A stretch of DNA of 64,000 nt from NCBI GenBank assembly GCA_037577475.1, contig CM075203.1:18562335-18626334 (forward strand). The letters are read 5' to 3'. The stretch comes from Chaunax sp. Z400 (taxonomy: Eukaryota > Chordata > Actinopteri > Lophiiformes > Chaunacidae). Positions 1 through 13,600 of this stretch are shown here, one piece after another (the stretch's first letter is position 1; every line of letters begins with the position of its first letter). Made by a program: the position numbers and the translations under genes. Below the pieces are notes generated by a model, which had not been told where the DNA came from, made no database searches, and worked only from the letters and a program-made list of their open reading frames with translations.

Positions 1-2430
1 CTGTCACACCAGCACTCCAGCTAGTCTTCACTCACAAAGTGGGCGGGGCATGCACCTTTTTTTCCCTTTTTTTTTTGGGTGGGGTCTGCACCTTACTGAC
101 ACAGCATCTTCTGGTGGGATCACAGTAGGGATGCGTGTGCTCTAGCAGGAAGGAAATGTAAGTCTCATATTTCTACTGACAATTTATATTATGTGGTACA
201 ACATTTTAGTAGTTACTACTTTGTAGCTAAGGATTTTGTTCATCCATCACAGTTTAACTAGCTTGCTGTTAATAACCTGGTCTGGTTGAAACAAATCATA
301 GCTAGTTAGCCATTGTTTGCTACCTAGCTTCTTATTGTGAATGAATGAATGAATGTGTGAATCCTGTCTTCTTTAAACACAATGTACAGCAAACCAGCCA
401 ACAAGAGGCAAAAAATCTTACACTTGTTCTTCAAATAAAACTGTGTAAGTTGAGTTATGCTGTTTTTGATAACGTTAGCTAGTGATGTCAAATAAATGAG
501 ATGCCAATTTAGCTAATGTTAACAAGCAACCTAGCTAAGGTTACTGAGGTTAGATGGCTAGCGAGCTAGCCTCATGCTAAGAATAGACCCACTTTCCTTA
601 CGTTGTACTCTGAATTTCACTATTGTTTTGGCAGATAAGACTCAAAGATTTCAGAAACAGTGGTATCAGGATTTCCCTTGGCTCCATTTTATCCCAAGTC
701 TTGAAGGAGCATTGTGCTTTTACTGTCGCAAAGCATCTGAAAAGAAAATGTCACCGCTTGCAAAAAACACAGAAGCTACATTTATTTCTACTGGTTTTAA
801 AAACTGGAGAAGGGTCGTGAAAGGTTTGCCTTACATGCTAGATCAGAATGTCACAAGACAGCCATAACAACACAAAGCTATGAGACTAGATCAGTGGATG
901 AGCAACTGTCTAATGTATGGGCATCACAGCAAGAGCAGGCAAGAACCTGTCTGTTAAAAATAATTAGTGCTGTGCAGTTCTTGGGAAGCCAGGCTTTAGC
1001 TCAAAGAGGGCATGATGACAGTGAAGGAAACTTTGCTCAGCTAGTAAAATAATATAAGTCTGAGGATGACCCCGGTCCAAACAAATGGTTGAGTTCCAGA
1101 ATTGACTACATGTCCCCAAATTCAAAATGAGATCCTGAGTTTATTGAGCTACTCAGTAGTATGTGAAATTGCAGATAGCATCAGGTCACTTCCACAACTG
1201 CAGTTTTCTGTGACTGTGGATGGTACACAAGATGAGTCAGGGAAAGAGCAGGAAGCAATATGTCTGAGATACGTCGACCATGATCTAGTCGTTCATGAGG
1301 ATTTTGTTGGAATGTATGAAGTGTCTGTGACAACTGGAGATAACCTTGCAAAGGTTATTATGGATGTGGTGCTCCATCTGAATTTGTCCATCTCTGGGTT
1401 GAGAGGGCAGGCCTATGATGGTGCTGCTAACATGGCAGGAATATATTCAGGAGCACAGGCCATTATAAAGCAGCATCAACCTCTTGCCACTTATTTACTT
1501 TGTGGAGCCCGTTGTGTGAACCTAATTACACAACATGCCTGCACAGCTTCTGCTGTTGTCTGTGACTCTTTGCAGTGGACTCATGAATTGGGAGTTTTGT
1601 TTGACCAGTCAATGGAAATGAAGTCCGTTTTCCAGGCTAATGCAAAATCAGAGTCAGTCCAGTCTGTCCCTCTCACTTTTGAAATCATATATTTGAAATC
1701 CCTGGCTCTCCCAGTGCCTCTCTAGTCATTCTTCGTAGGACATTGACCTAAGTGTGCATTTACATGTTCCTCAAATGGTCCCATTCCGCATGTTGGGAAT
1801 TCTGCGTTCCAAGTGTAACGTGTTCATGAGGTTTTCATGTGGAAAGAACATGAAACTACGAAGAAGATTGGTGGTATTCATGTATTCATCAGGGTTAATG
1901 CGAATGAATACGTTTCCTAACGTATAATCCAGGTCAGCCTGCGCTGTCTGCAACGATTACATCCTAATGGTATATTGCAAAGTACATGTCAGCAAAAACT
2001 GATGCAGTATTGAAATCAGTAAAAAAAAGTATTGTAACTAATCATTTATTTTCGTCCACCATGTGACTGCATAGATGATGTATATATGAAATTATGTATG
2101 TTTCATTTGTTTGTTTTGACTTGAGGGGCTTTCACTTGAATTTTCCAAGAATGGAACTCATTTTTTCCAATAATTCCGACACATGGATGCCCCGTAATGG
2201 CTCCACTCAACGTCAAACTGTCAAGAGGTCTGATCAGCCAGAGGTATTGAAAAGACCTGTGTGGTGTGCAGGACATTTAAATCATGTATGATATATTATC
2301 GTCTGACCTCTACTGTGCTGCAGCACCACTTTGTACATTATGTGTAAAATAACATGAGCAGTTCATTGCTCAATATTGTCCTGACTTTGTGGTCATCGTG
2401 TTCATAATGACTGATTCCTGACCTCCTCAG
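1..2430 (+). other. Intron upstream of the first visible dnah9 exon
   Basis: Apart from the transposase remnant at 574-1725, no dnah9 exon or other gene is visible. A poly-T run at 57-76 and AT-rich sequence from about 1960 to 2100 are the only other compositional features. Confidence 0.6.
574..1725 (+). pseudogene. Decayed ZMYM/hAT-type (TTF zinc finger, DUF4371-like) transposase
   Basis: Three pieces in sequence resemble the hAT-derived proteins with a TTF-type zinc finger. 574-867 has FPWLHFIPSLEGALCFYC and a following GFKNW. About 930-1050, in another frame, has QFLGSQALAQRGHDDSEGNF and ends at a stop. 1102-1725, back in the first frame, has LQFSVTVDGTQDES, LRGQAYDGAANMAG and LLCGARCVNLI, the DUF4371/RNase H-like core. 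Two frame changes and internal stops make it non-coding. It lies in the dnah9 intron before the first visible exon and shares its strand. The C-terminal dimerisation region and the element ends were not found. Confidence 0.75.
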
Positions 2431-2545
2431 GTTGGACTCCAGTGAATAAGAATATGCCAGCAGTAGCTGGTGGGCTGAGATGGGCCCAGGAGCTACAGCA
2501 GCGCATCCAGACGTCCTTCTCCAGATTCAGACATCTGTCCTACCG
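2431..2545 (+). CDS. dnah9: dnah9 exon 1 of window (tail)
   Basis: Acceptor ctcctcag, donor gtgagt. Residues 1-38, containing NMPAVAGGLRWAQELQQRI, the conserved tail motif that best marks this as DNAH9. The first two bases complete a codon from an exon upstream of the window, so the gene continues to the left; the exon ends with two bases of an Arg codon. Confidence 0.9.
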
Positions 2546-2818
2546 GTGAGTGTCCTCTCTTGTCCCCAACACAGCAGATTAAAACATGAGTTTTGGCACG
2601 GTCATGCATCTCCAGCTGTCATCCGTGTGCATTAATTGCTCTTGTGAGCTGTTTTAAAGGCCTCATAAAAATGATGTTTTGGAATATTGGCCAGTAGAAA
2701 GATATTGGATATAACCTTTGCATGGGTTGTAAAATTTCATCTTCTCTGCAGGTGTCTGGAGTCTGCAGAAGGAGCTAGGGTCATCCAGAAATATGAGGAG
2801 ATGATGCAACTGCTGGAC

Positions 2819-2898
<80 letters not shown>

Positions 2899-4543
2899 AT
2901 CGTATCTCAGTGTATTACACTATATGTCATCATGCTTAGATGTATGTGTTACTGAATAAAAGAACAGAGAGGGAGATTAAACAGAACAGACAGGGACGGG
3001 ATTGTAAGCCGTTTTATTGGACTATAAATATAAAAGCCAACAGCATGAATCAGATATAGTCTCCGTCTCTGACATGAATTTCTCCTGTAATTTCACACCA
3101 ACGTTGTTTTTAAACCCAACATTTATATTTTGTTAGTTGATTTTTTCTAACAGTTATCAAGCAGCCCCTGTGGAATAGCATGTAGACGTGCAGCTCTGGG
3201 CATGATTTATGTTCTCATTTCTGCGGCGCTGCTCTGCAGATTATTTCACAGGACTCCCATAATCCCATATGTTCTGTCTCTGCTCACTGATGCCATGTGA
3301 GAAATGGCCCTTTAGACCACAACCAACATCAAAACCTGCAAGATAAAGCATCCCATCGGGGGGGAAATGCTATTTGTATGGAATCAAACCGAGCTGAGAT
3401 ACAAACCGATTTTCTCTACTAAGGAATAAGATGAGAAAAATCTCACCCTGTGAAAATGTTTGAGCTCTTTTCACTTTGGAGCAAGGCCACAGCAGGGTTA
3501 CAGCTTGATCTAGTGTAAGAATCAAGACAAACAGAAAAACTTCAATTGAAATCTTCAACATTGTGAATCAGCGTCATTTTAAATCATCTCTATATGAGAC
3601 ATCAGATATTGACTACACAATAACTGTGGCTGCATGAGTTTCATATTTTGCAATAGCAATGGAAATTAAAAAATAATAATGCTATCAGACAATTTTGTTG
3701 CTACCATGTTAATAATCCTGTAAATATAGTTTATCCAGCAGATGTTCATCTTTTATCAGACCCCGATATGAAACTGTTGTGAGCTCCGCTGCTGGTTCAG
3801 GGGAGGAACAACAATGACCCCCCCCCCCATTCAACCTGAACCATGAGCTGTAATTGAGATGCAACAGTCCACCTGTGTAAAAGGAGCAACAATAAAAAAA
3901 ATAAAAAAAAACATGTAATGGTTTTAATGAAGCGGTTTTTACGGTTTTATATGAAGATTTGTTGCTTGTCTTTGTTGTCTTGTTTGTTTTGTTTAAACTG
4001 AATCTGCTTTGTACAGTTTGTCAGACAAAGCAAGCTTTTTCTCAACTTTTTTGATATTTTATTTACCAAATGATCGATCTTTTGAAAAAATAGTTGGTAG
4101 ATTAGTATTTTATGGGGCTGAGACTGAAGGATGTTTTAAAATTGTAATCCCGAGTTGACTCTCCCAACAATCAGTCTTTGATTGGTTCACGTGTTCGGCC
4201 CACATTTTCTGTTAAAGTGAGTTTTAAACCTCTCGATCTGCCCACAGACTCATCATTTTGACTGATATCAGACATGGTTGATATTTAGAATTTAGAATCT
4301 GTATTATTACATAGTAATTTCTGGACCTGACCACAACAGCCAATTAGAGAGTCGTCTCAGAGCAGCACCGATAGCATTCTACTGTTGCCAAAAGCTGAGT
4401 CTCTGATAAAACATTACATTAAACCTGTGAGGTGTTAATCCTAATAATATCCTGTAGTGTGTGATGCACCATTATTTTTCAGATATGGTATTTAAGATTA
4501 GAGAGAAGATAATCTGTGAAGTTTCTCTTTATGAACCTGATGC

Positions 4544-4633
<90 letters not shown>

Positions 4634-7600
4634 TACCCAGCAGTATGTGAATAAATCTTCTATGAATGAGATGCACAAGACAGTGTGCACACACAGATAC
4701 ACGAACACACACCTGGACAAATGCCTATTCTTTGTGCTCCATACGCTTCATATCACTCGTTCACTTGATGTCTCCCCCCCCCGCACCCAGAATAATGGAA
4801 TGATGAACAACACCAGTTCTCTGCCCTCAATTTACTCCCATCAGAAATTAGAGCCCTTGTTATACTGTAATAATCAGTGCCTCTGCCTCAGATGAACGCC
4901 ACTATTATTATACATATTCCAGTCAGGAACAGGACAGGCATGCTCTCTCATTACCCCCGCAGACAAAATGCAGCGTGATTTATGGCCATGACCAAGGCAT
5001 TTGATTGCCTCTGTGTCTGCGGTGCCACTATCAGGAAATGAAGCTCAGCAGAAATCCAATAACGAGCACACGGCGCGCGCTGAAGTTCTCATCATAATTG
5101 TGGCTATTTACAGATTGATATAGCTGCACAGAGCCCTGACATATTCTCTGTTCCCAGCTAGATGAATCAGCGTTTATCCTCATATTACTCCCCCCTCCAC
5201 ACGCCCACATCTAACCCTCCTCTAGGGCCACCTCTGCCCTTATCGTCCGCTTGATATGGACGAGCCAATCACGCCTCTCATTGTGTTTACAACCTCAGAG
5301 GATTGGGGAAAATGGCTCAATCATATGGCTTTTAGCCGCTTCTGTTAATTTTCACAGTATGAGCCGTTTTCACACCCCGTGGCCTCGTGAAATAAAAGCT
5401 GCAGCCGTTTTTAATGAGAATATGAAACATTGTTGGACCCTGTCGGGAAATGTACAAACAAGTTTATCGGTGGTAATAACTTTTGTTTGATTGTGACGGC
5501 GGATCATGTTGTTTGTGTCTTTTTTTATTCCAGATACTCCAGCAGCTTGTATGAGACATGGACAAAGACTGTGGGCGAGCAGTCTCAGTACAACCTCAGC
5601 CTGCCGTTAATCAGCAGAGACCCACAGACTCAGCTGATCTCGGTCAACTTCAACCCACAGGTTTTTACATCCTAGAAAAACTGATCCGAGAAAGACTCTT
5701 ACATGTGTTGAAAACCCATAGACAGGATCAGAGTTTTCTAACATCACACTAAAAATACAGTATTGATTATTCATGATTTAAAGCCTTTTTTTTTTTAAAC
5801 TAAAGGTCTTTAATATTGGTAAGCGCTATTGGAGCCTGATAAAATGGACTTTTATGGTCTCGTTGTAAATTTCTTTCATGGCCTCTAATTTCTCTTTCTA
5901 CCTAGCTGGTGTCTGTGCTGAGGGAGGTGAAGTACTTGGAGGGCAGACACACTGAGGCCATTCCTGAAACTGCGGTGCAGATCTACACCATCAGGGGGCA
6001 GCTGTGGCAGTATGTGGCGAACCTGGAGCTGACCGTGGGCAGATACAACAAGGTTGGCTTAAAGCTCATATATGCTCATAGTTAAAGACCGATGCAGATA
6101 TGGGCGGCGCCTTCTGTCCGTACTCTGCATAATAATTCAAGCAAGACATGACAGATGTGTACGGACACTACAAAGACGAAGATAGTAAGTGAAAAAGTTA
6201 AAAAAAAACTCTTTTCACATATATTTAATGGTCTCACAGACAGAGTGTCTGCAACACTTGGACAAAAATGGCACGATGACATCACCATAAGATCTACCGC
6301 ACAGCAGAGTCTGACCTGGATCCAAGTCATATTCTGGATCTGGCGATCTAGAATGTCTACATTTGTAGGACTCATGAAAAATTCACTACAGTGAGGTAAC
6401 TGATTCAGTTTGGTCCCAACTTTGACGCATCTTCAAAAGTTATTAAAAGTTATAAAAAGTTAAGCTATCTAGATCCTGAAGAAAACCACCATCAGTGGAA
6501 TATTGTTTTATTGAATAACTATGAAACTAATAATGATACCAATGTGATCCAGATTCTAGGGGCAGGTTGTCATGGAGTCACATTAAGAGCATCAAACTAT
6601 TATGGGACTGTTGCTTTTAGGTGCAACGACATAATGGGGAAAGCTGAGCCGCCTTGGCTGAGGTTTGTCTGTTTGTTTGTCTGGTCACAGATCAAACAGG
6701 TCAAATCCCTACATTTTAAAATTCATGAATCAGCTGCAGGCTACGCTAATTCAAAAGATGACATAGGCCCTACATTAAATAATTAATACTTTAAAATAAG
6801 TAGTTTTGTTGAAATAACTAGTATCATCTGCTCCTGGCCTGTTATCCAATTCTTATAGGCCGAGGTCTAACGCATCATACGGCAGCCTGCCTATCAAAAA
6901 CTAAACATGTTTACTGCCAGCTGATATTAGCTGTAGGAGCTCGAATGACAATGTCGTCCTATTGGTCCTCTGTGTTTCACTAACATTGCATTGTGAGACA
7001 GACGTTTGCTGCTGATTATTACCTTTTGCCTACATTTGAGCTTTTTTCTCTCTAGTTTTTAGCACCACTCTTTGTTCATATTTCCAAGATCTGGAAACAT
7101 GAGATTAATTATCCTGTTTGTTAACAAGTTTTTTTATTATTATTATTATTATTATGTTTTAGCTCACCTACTTATTTCTAACTGCAACCAACTTATTTTA
7201 AGTTTATTAAATTTATTTTGCTCCATGGACAGATCATTTCACCATTAAGCCATTTTCTCCTCAAATCCAGTGTTTAGTTATTGTATTTTAGTTACTCTTT
7301 TTTGCAGTGAAGACACTCAAAATTAAAATGGTAAACATTCAAAATGATTAAAGTGGTGTATTTTATCATTGATTTTCGGTTTACTGAATTTTAGCTGAAC
7401 TACAGTGATGGTTGCTGTGCATGCAGAAACCAAAAAGACACACTACAATTTTATTTCCAAATTAAATTAACGAGGATGTGCATTGTTTGTTTTTTCCTTA
7501 ATGAACTTAAGTGCAGATTCTATTTGCCACAGACATGATCAAATTAAATTAATTCTGTTGTTGATCTTAATGGGAAGTGGGCTTGAGGACAAATTGGCAA

Positions 7601-10600
7601 TTTTATGAACATGGCATGAAACAGCCACTGCTGTAATGAACTCACCTCACAGAGGACAGCTCCCACAAAGCTCAACCCTGTGCGTCGCAGCCCCCTCAAT
7701 GAGATGATCACATATTTAAAGTTCAGCTTCAGGTAGCTAAAAGTTTACGTCCAATGAAGTCATGGCAACATGGAACAATCCAGAAGAAGTGTCTTTAATG
7801 AGGGGAACATACTGTCTTGATGCTTCTGTCTCATCTCTCTCTATCTCACTGTCTGGCTGCAGGTGATGCAGTCGCTGCTTGATGTGGAGCAACCTTTGGT
7901 TCATGGCCAGCTCAGGGACATTGATGCTCAGCTCAAAAAGGCAGAGGAGAGTCTGAACTGGAACAGCCAAGGTCAGGACACTACCTGTTACTACCACTGT
8001 TAGAATACTGAATAGATATGACTGTTAGAAGTTACCTGAATAAACACATAGACAAGAGACTGATAATAATCCTCTAATCTCTAATATCTTTATTTTATTT
8101 GACATTTAAATGCAAAGCTGCCAATTAAGGAGCTGCTCCTGCTTCCTACACAAAATACTCTTGATGTAGCAGCGCAGCACATAATCGTGTCACCGCAAAA
8201 AGAACAGCATTTCCTTTTTGTTTCTATGGCTCAGCAGGCATGCCTAAATGTACTTGTGTCATCTGTGCACCCATGGGAGTGTTGGTCTTAAAATGAGGTG
8301 TGGTCAGGTCATTGCTGCTGTATCTAGATCAGGGGTGTCAAACTCAATTTCATTCCAGGCCACATCAGCATTATGGTTTCCCTCAAAGGGCCGGTTGTAA
8401 CTGTAAGACTATATAAATGTATCTACTCTTTATCATATTACATAAATGCCTCTGCATTAGATTATTATTGGTTTTAGTAATAACTTAATTAATACAAAAT
8501 CACACAGCTAGTTTGGATCTGACAGTTCACTCAAGGGTTTTCCTTTACTTTGCATGAAAAGAGACATTTCTTCCCGAAGCTAAAAAAAAAAATCACTTGA
8601 GGACGACGCTCCTTCTCAGCCACCGTACTTCTCCATGTTACGAGCCCACCTCCCTCAAAAATAGCTGGAACTGATGGTGATTCAGGCCCTGCTCCTGAAT
8701 GAGGTTCACTGTTTTCATGACTGTGGTCGTTACGTTATCCAGCTCCAGAATCTTGCCACAGGGAGCTTCTTGGTGGATAATACAATGATAAGCTGTTAGC
8801 GGTGTGTGGCTGTTACTTTTTTGCATTCTCTCTTCCACCAGTCCAACCAAGCCAGTTCTCTCGCCACACATTGCAGGTGTACCATCTGTAGTAAGCCCCA
8901 CCCACTTTTCCCAGGGTAACTTCATTTTACTTACGGACTTCTCCACCATATTGAAGATGTACCTCCACGTTGTCGTTCCGTGCATGGCGGCCACATCCAG
9001 GAGCTCCTCACTGACAAGTTCATTTTCACTCCTCTTAAAAAAAAGACTAGATGCATCGTATCAGCATTACCAGTGATTTCGTCAACAGCCAATGAAAACA
9101 CCAGATAACTGCGTGCCTCTTCAGCCAGCTGTGTCGTCAGATTTCCTGCTAGCTCCCTGACTCGGTCTGTGATAGTGTCTTGAAAAGCTGACATTGTTAA
9201 AAGCCTGTTTCTGGTGAGGCCACACCTGCTGACAAACCTTCAGCATACACTGCTTTAAAAATGCACTTTCTGAAAAACACTTTGAGTATCGGGCGATTTC
9301 TTCAGCAACAATAAAGCAGCTTCCACTGCTGCATCATTTTTTACTATAATTTTTACGAACATATTCTGTTGAGGATGCTGGCTGCCTTTTAATTCTTTTA
9401 CTTTTTGTTGCTTTTCTTGGTGGCTAAGGTTAGCATACTTATATACGTACATATTGTACGTAAAATGTATTCCTTGGACACTGCCACTTTGCTATGAGGC
9501 GTAGCACAGAGGACATACCAGCTTGTCTCCGTTAAGCACAAACATGCATGTATATCGAGCATCTAGACGCCTTCAATGCGCAGGTAACAAAATCAAGATG
9601 CAGTGTGGGACATGTAGTTTAGCCACCGCGGCACAGAATTGTATTATAAGCAAATTATACTCTTTGCAAGCTCTCACGGGCCACTCACTCACCCGCCACC
9701 CACCTGAACAATTCTTTCTGACCTGCATGGCAATGGATTTTAGACTTCAGCTCATTTAATATATACTGTACATGTGTCTGCTATATTATAGTTGAGTATA
9801 TGGAATAAATAGCAATGCATCGTGGTGAAGCAGATATTTATTTACATCAACATTCGCAACATATTGTAGCAATTTTCCTCTCTTTCCGGCTCCCTTGGTG
9901 TTTCACTCTATTGTTGTCAGTCCTAGCAGATCAGGCTGCTCTGAGATGTGACATGACCAAAGATGCTTTGCATTTTAAAAAAGAAGAAGAGGAGGAGAGG
10001 TGTTCAATCATTGATAAGCTCTGCCTGACAGTCTGCCGGCAGGCGTGTTGTTAGTTTCTTCGACTCCAGGATTCCCAGAAGATTGTAGCAGAAATGAAAA
10101 GAGTGTTTATGATACAAACTAATACCCCTGACCGGCTGAGTCCCTCTGCAGAACATACATATAGGCTTTATGGTGTGTGTGTATGTGTGTGTGTGTTTGT
10201 GTTCCATATACTCATGGGAAGCTTTCCAGCATTTTTTGTCTGCTGCACATTTATTAAGGGAAAGTGCATAGACTGGTCATGTTCTCTGAACTGTGTATCT
10301 TCTGGCCCCAACAAAGCACTGACAACACTAAAGGAGAAAAACAATTTTTAGAAGTGAGTTTCCCACATAGCATTCATTCCATTTTAGAACTGGTAACATG
10401 CTCACATGTATAATATGGTTGTATCCATGTGCTTCATGTGTCAAATATCAGACACCCAATTTAGTCTGTCATACTTATTCAGTGCTGCATTTTATTGTTA
10501 AAGGTCTGGTGCGTGGACCAGACATTAACGGCCGCTCTTTTTCGTATCATTTGAAGCTGCTGTCACTTATTTTGTACCAAACCGGTACTCCAGTGTTTGT

Positions 10601-13600
10601 ATAAAAAAAAACTACAAAAATGCCCTCTGGGATGCCTCCAAGGTAGACAAAACATGATAAAGTTCCTCCAGGCTGCCTGTCTGGTGGAGAAAACAAGAGG
10701 AAATGCCCTCTAAGGGGCCTTTCCAGGGGAACACACTTGATGAAGTTCCCTTTAGGGCGTCCTTCCTCAGAGTCAGAATCAGGTTTACACCTACAAGGAA
10801 TTCCACTTGGTATATTTGTGCATACATGAAAGTCAACTTAAATATAAGCATGGATATAAAACACAAACATCTTCAATATACAGGACTATTTGTGCAAACA
10901 ATGTGTTCAAAAAGATCGGGTGGTTGCACAGTTTGTGTGGGAATGTGCAAAATGTGCAAAATATGTCTATGAAATGTGCAGAGTCCCAGAGCTCCAGTCG
11001 AGGCACAAGCATATGTGCAGTGTGTATAGGGAACAGTCCAGACAAAGAGTCTGTTAATCTAACACATAGGTGCTGGGACTATAGGTTAATGTAATGTGGC
11101 TATGGGGGCAGGGTGTGTGTGTGTGTCTACGCCTTGCTGATTAGACCGATGGCAGGCAGGAAGAAGCTGTTTTTGTGGCGTGAGGTTTTGGTCCTGATGG
11201 ACCACAGCCTCCTCCCAGAGGGAAGAGTCTCCAAAAGTTTGCGTCCAGGGTGGGAGGGGTCGGCTGCAATCATTCCTGCCATCCACCACTTTAGTCCTGC
11301 CGGAAGTATCTCAGCAAATATTGGATAGAGTGACCTGAAACTCTGTGTAAGCATCCATAAACATCCATAATAATAAATAGTAGTTACTTTAGTGATCCTT
11401 TACTTGTCATTAAAGTACCATCATCAGATTTTTTATTAGCCTTCCACAACTTACCCAGTCTTTTGTTGCTCCTCTCCTAAATTGTATTGCACACTCTTAA
11501 TGTTATTGAATGAATATGAGGCACCATAAAATAATGACACTTTTGGCAGCAGTTTTAATTTCTCTCCATCACCCATTCTCCTCTAGATATTTGGCTGTAC
11601 ATCCAGGAGGTGCGAGACTCTGTCTGTGACCTGGAGAGCCGGCTACAGAGAACCAAGGACAACGTGGAGGAGATCCAGAGATGCATGAGGTCCTGGGCTA
11701 GCCCCGTGTTTGACAGGAAGGACGGCAAAAAAGATGCACTGCTCAGCCTGGAGGAGAGGGCCGAGAGGCTGGAAAGGTTTTACAGTATGATCCGGTCCTC
11801 TGGGGAAAAGATCCACTTCTTGCTTAAGGTAGGAAAAAAAAAGATTTCCTCATGGTTGTGTGACAACTCAAACTGGATTTACTCTGAGCTTTACTACGAG
11901 GTTATTATGATGTAAGCATTTTAACATTTTCACAGCATGTTCAAAAGTGGAAGAGAAGATTCAGTGTCATATTTTGCCATGTCTTAGAGAAATCTGGAAC
12001 TGTTCAGAGGCGAGCCAACGTCAGAGGAGTGGAAGGCCTACGTGGAGTACATCGATGACATGGTCGTCGATGGATTCTTCAGCAGCATCGAGTGTTCGCT
12101 CAGGCTCTTCCTGGATAACACTGGTAAGACGTTAATGATACACAGACACACTGAATCACTTTTACTTACTGTTAGTAGAGCTGCAGTGACAGTATTGTTA
12201 CCCTCTGTACATAGTATAGTACCCTCTGTTATCTCAAAGCCACAGAGTTGCTCTCAAACCTAAATATAATGTCCACAAATTGCACCCTGCTGCCCTGTGA
12301 ACCAGAAGCCTCTTCCTCCAGTCAGCACAGACTTGGACAGCGTCTGTACAACACGTCCTCAGTGGTTTTGATGTCAGCTGGATCTCCGCCTGTATTGGCT
12401 GTAGATATGAAATAGGTCTGGACTTGCTTTCTGGCAGGAATCTTTTCAACCAGTTTAGATGTACTGGGATGTGGTTCAAGATATGGTGGATTGTTGCCGG
12501 GCTGCTACTGTGTCCAGTTCTTCCCCTCCTCTTTATTCTCTTTATTCTTCCCCTCCTGCCTCATCTTTGTCTTCTTCCTTTTGTGTTTTCCAACAGTTCA
12601 ACTGAGCTGACTAGATCTCAGGACAACTGTCCTCCCAGTCAGTGGGACCCAAACCTTTTCATGTCAAAGACCCCTAAACTGGCTTAAATTACACCTGAGA
12701 TAGATGTACCCTCGTTTGATCACAATGTGTCCCAGGGTCACCATCTGATTTTGCTTTTAGATGTTCCATTACAGAACATGCATGAAAGCCTCGACCAAAC
12801 TAGTCATGTATTCCGTTGTTGTGTGACCTATGAAGGAAATTAGGGTGAAAATGAATGATTCCTGCACACTTACCAAATCTGACTCAGTTGCTCATTGCAT
12901 GTGGCCCATGAGAGATTACAAAGAATATCATTTTTGCAACACAATTATAAGCTGCTAACAGATGTACAGTGACTATAAACAACATATCCCAGAATGCATC
13001 CTGATTTTGTAGCCATCAATTAGCTAGATGTCAGTGTACATAGATTGCGATATCATTTAGCCGTTTACTGCAATGGCAGTCTAAGACTAGAAGCCGATCT
13101 GAATGTCAAAGAAAAGAGAGGTTGAGGCGGAGGGAAAGCAGTTCAATAAAGGATAGATAAATGCATGTGTGCACTTAATGGAGACAGTGTGTCTGAAGCA
13201 GTAGCAGTGTCAAAGGAATACAATATATCGCCAAACACGGAGCCAAGTAGGGGAGCAAAAAACAAGTCCCAGAATTAGTAACCTGCGTTTTTCAGAGGAG
13301 ACTTGAAAAAGTAGAGCACCAAGGCAGTTTAGCAGGTGTTTTAACTTACCATGCTTACCGTCTTATATTGTAACATGTTGGCATGCTAACATTTGCTAAT
13401 TAGTGCTGGATACAAATTACAGCTGAGGCTTATAGGAATATCAGTTTTACAATATTTAGCCAAGATACTGGACAATTAAAAATTTTTATGATGCTGCTAG
13501 ACTAAAAGCTAAAGAATGACCAGAGTTATAATGTGTTAATGGCAGTCCATTCAATAGCTGTTGTTATTATCAATTCTTACATATATAATTATTATTGTGA

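Noticed and set aside
2821..4712. Cys-Val and Thr-His repeat proteins
   Set aside because: Direct translations of (TG)n and (CA)n microsatellites.
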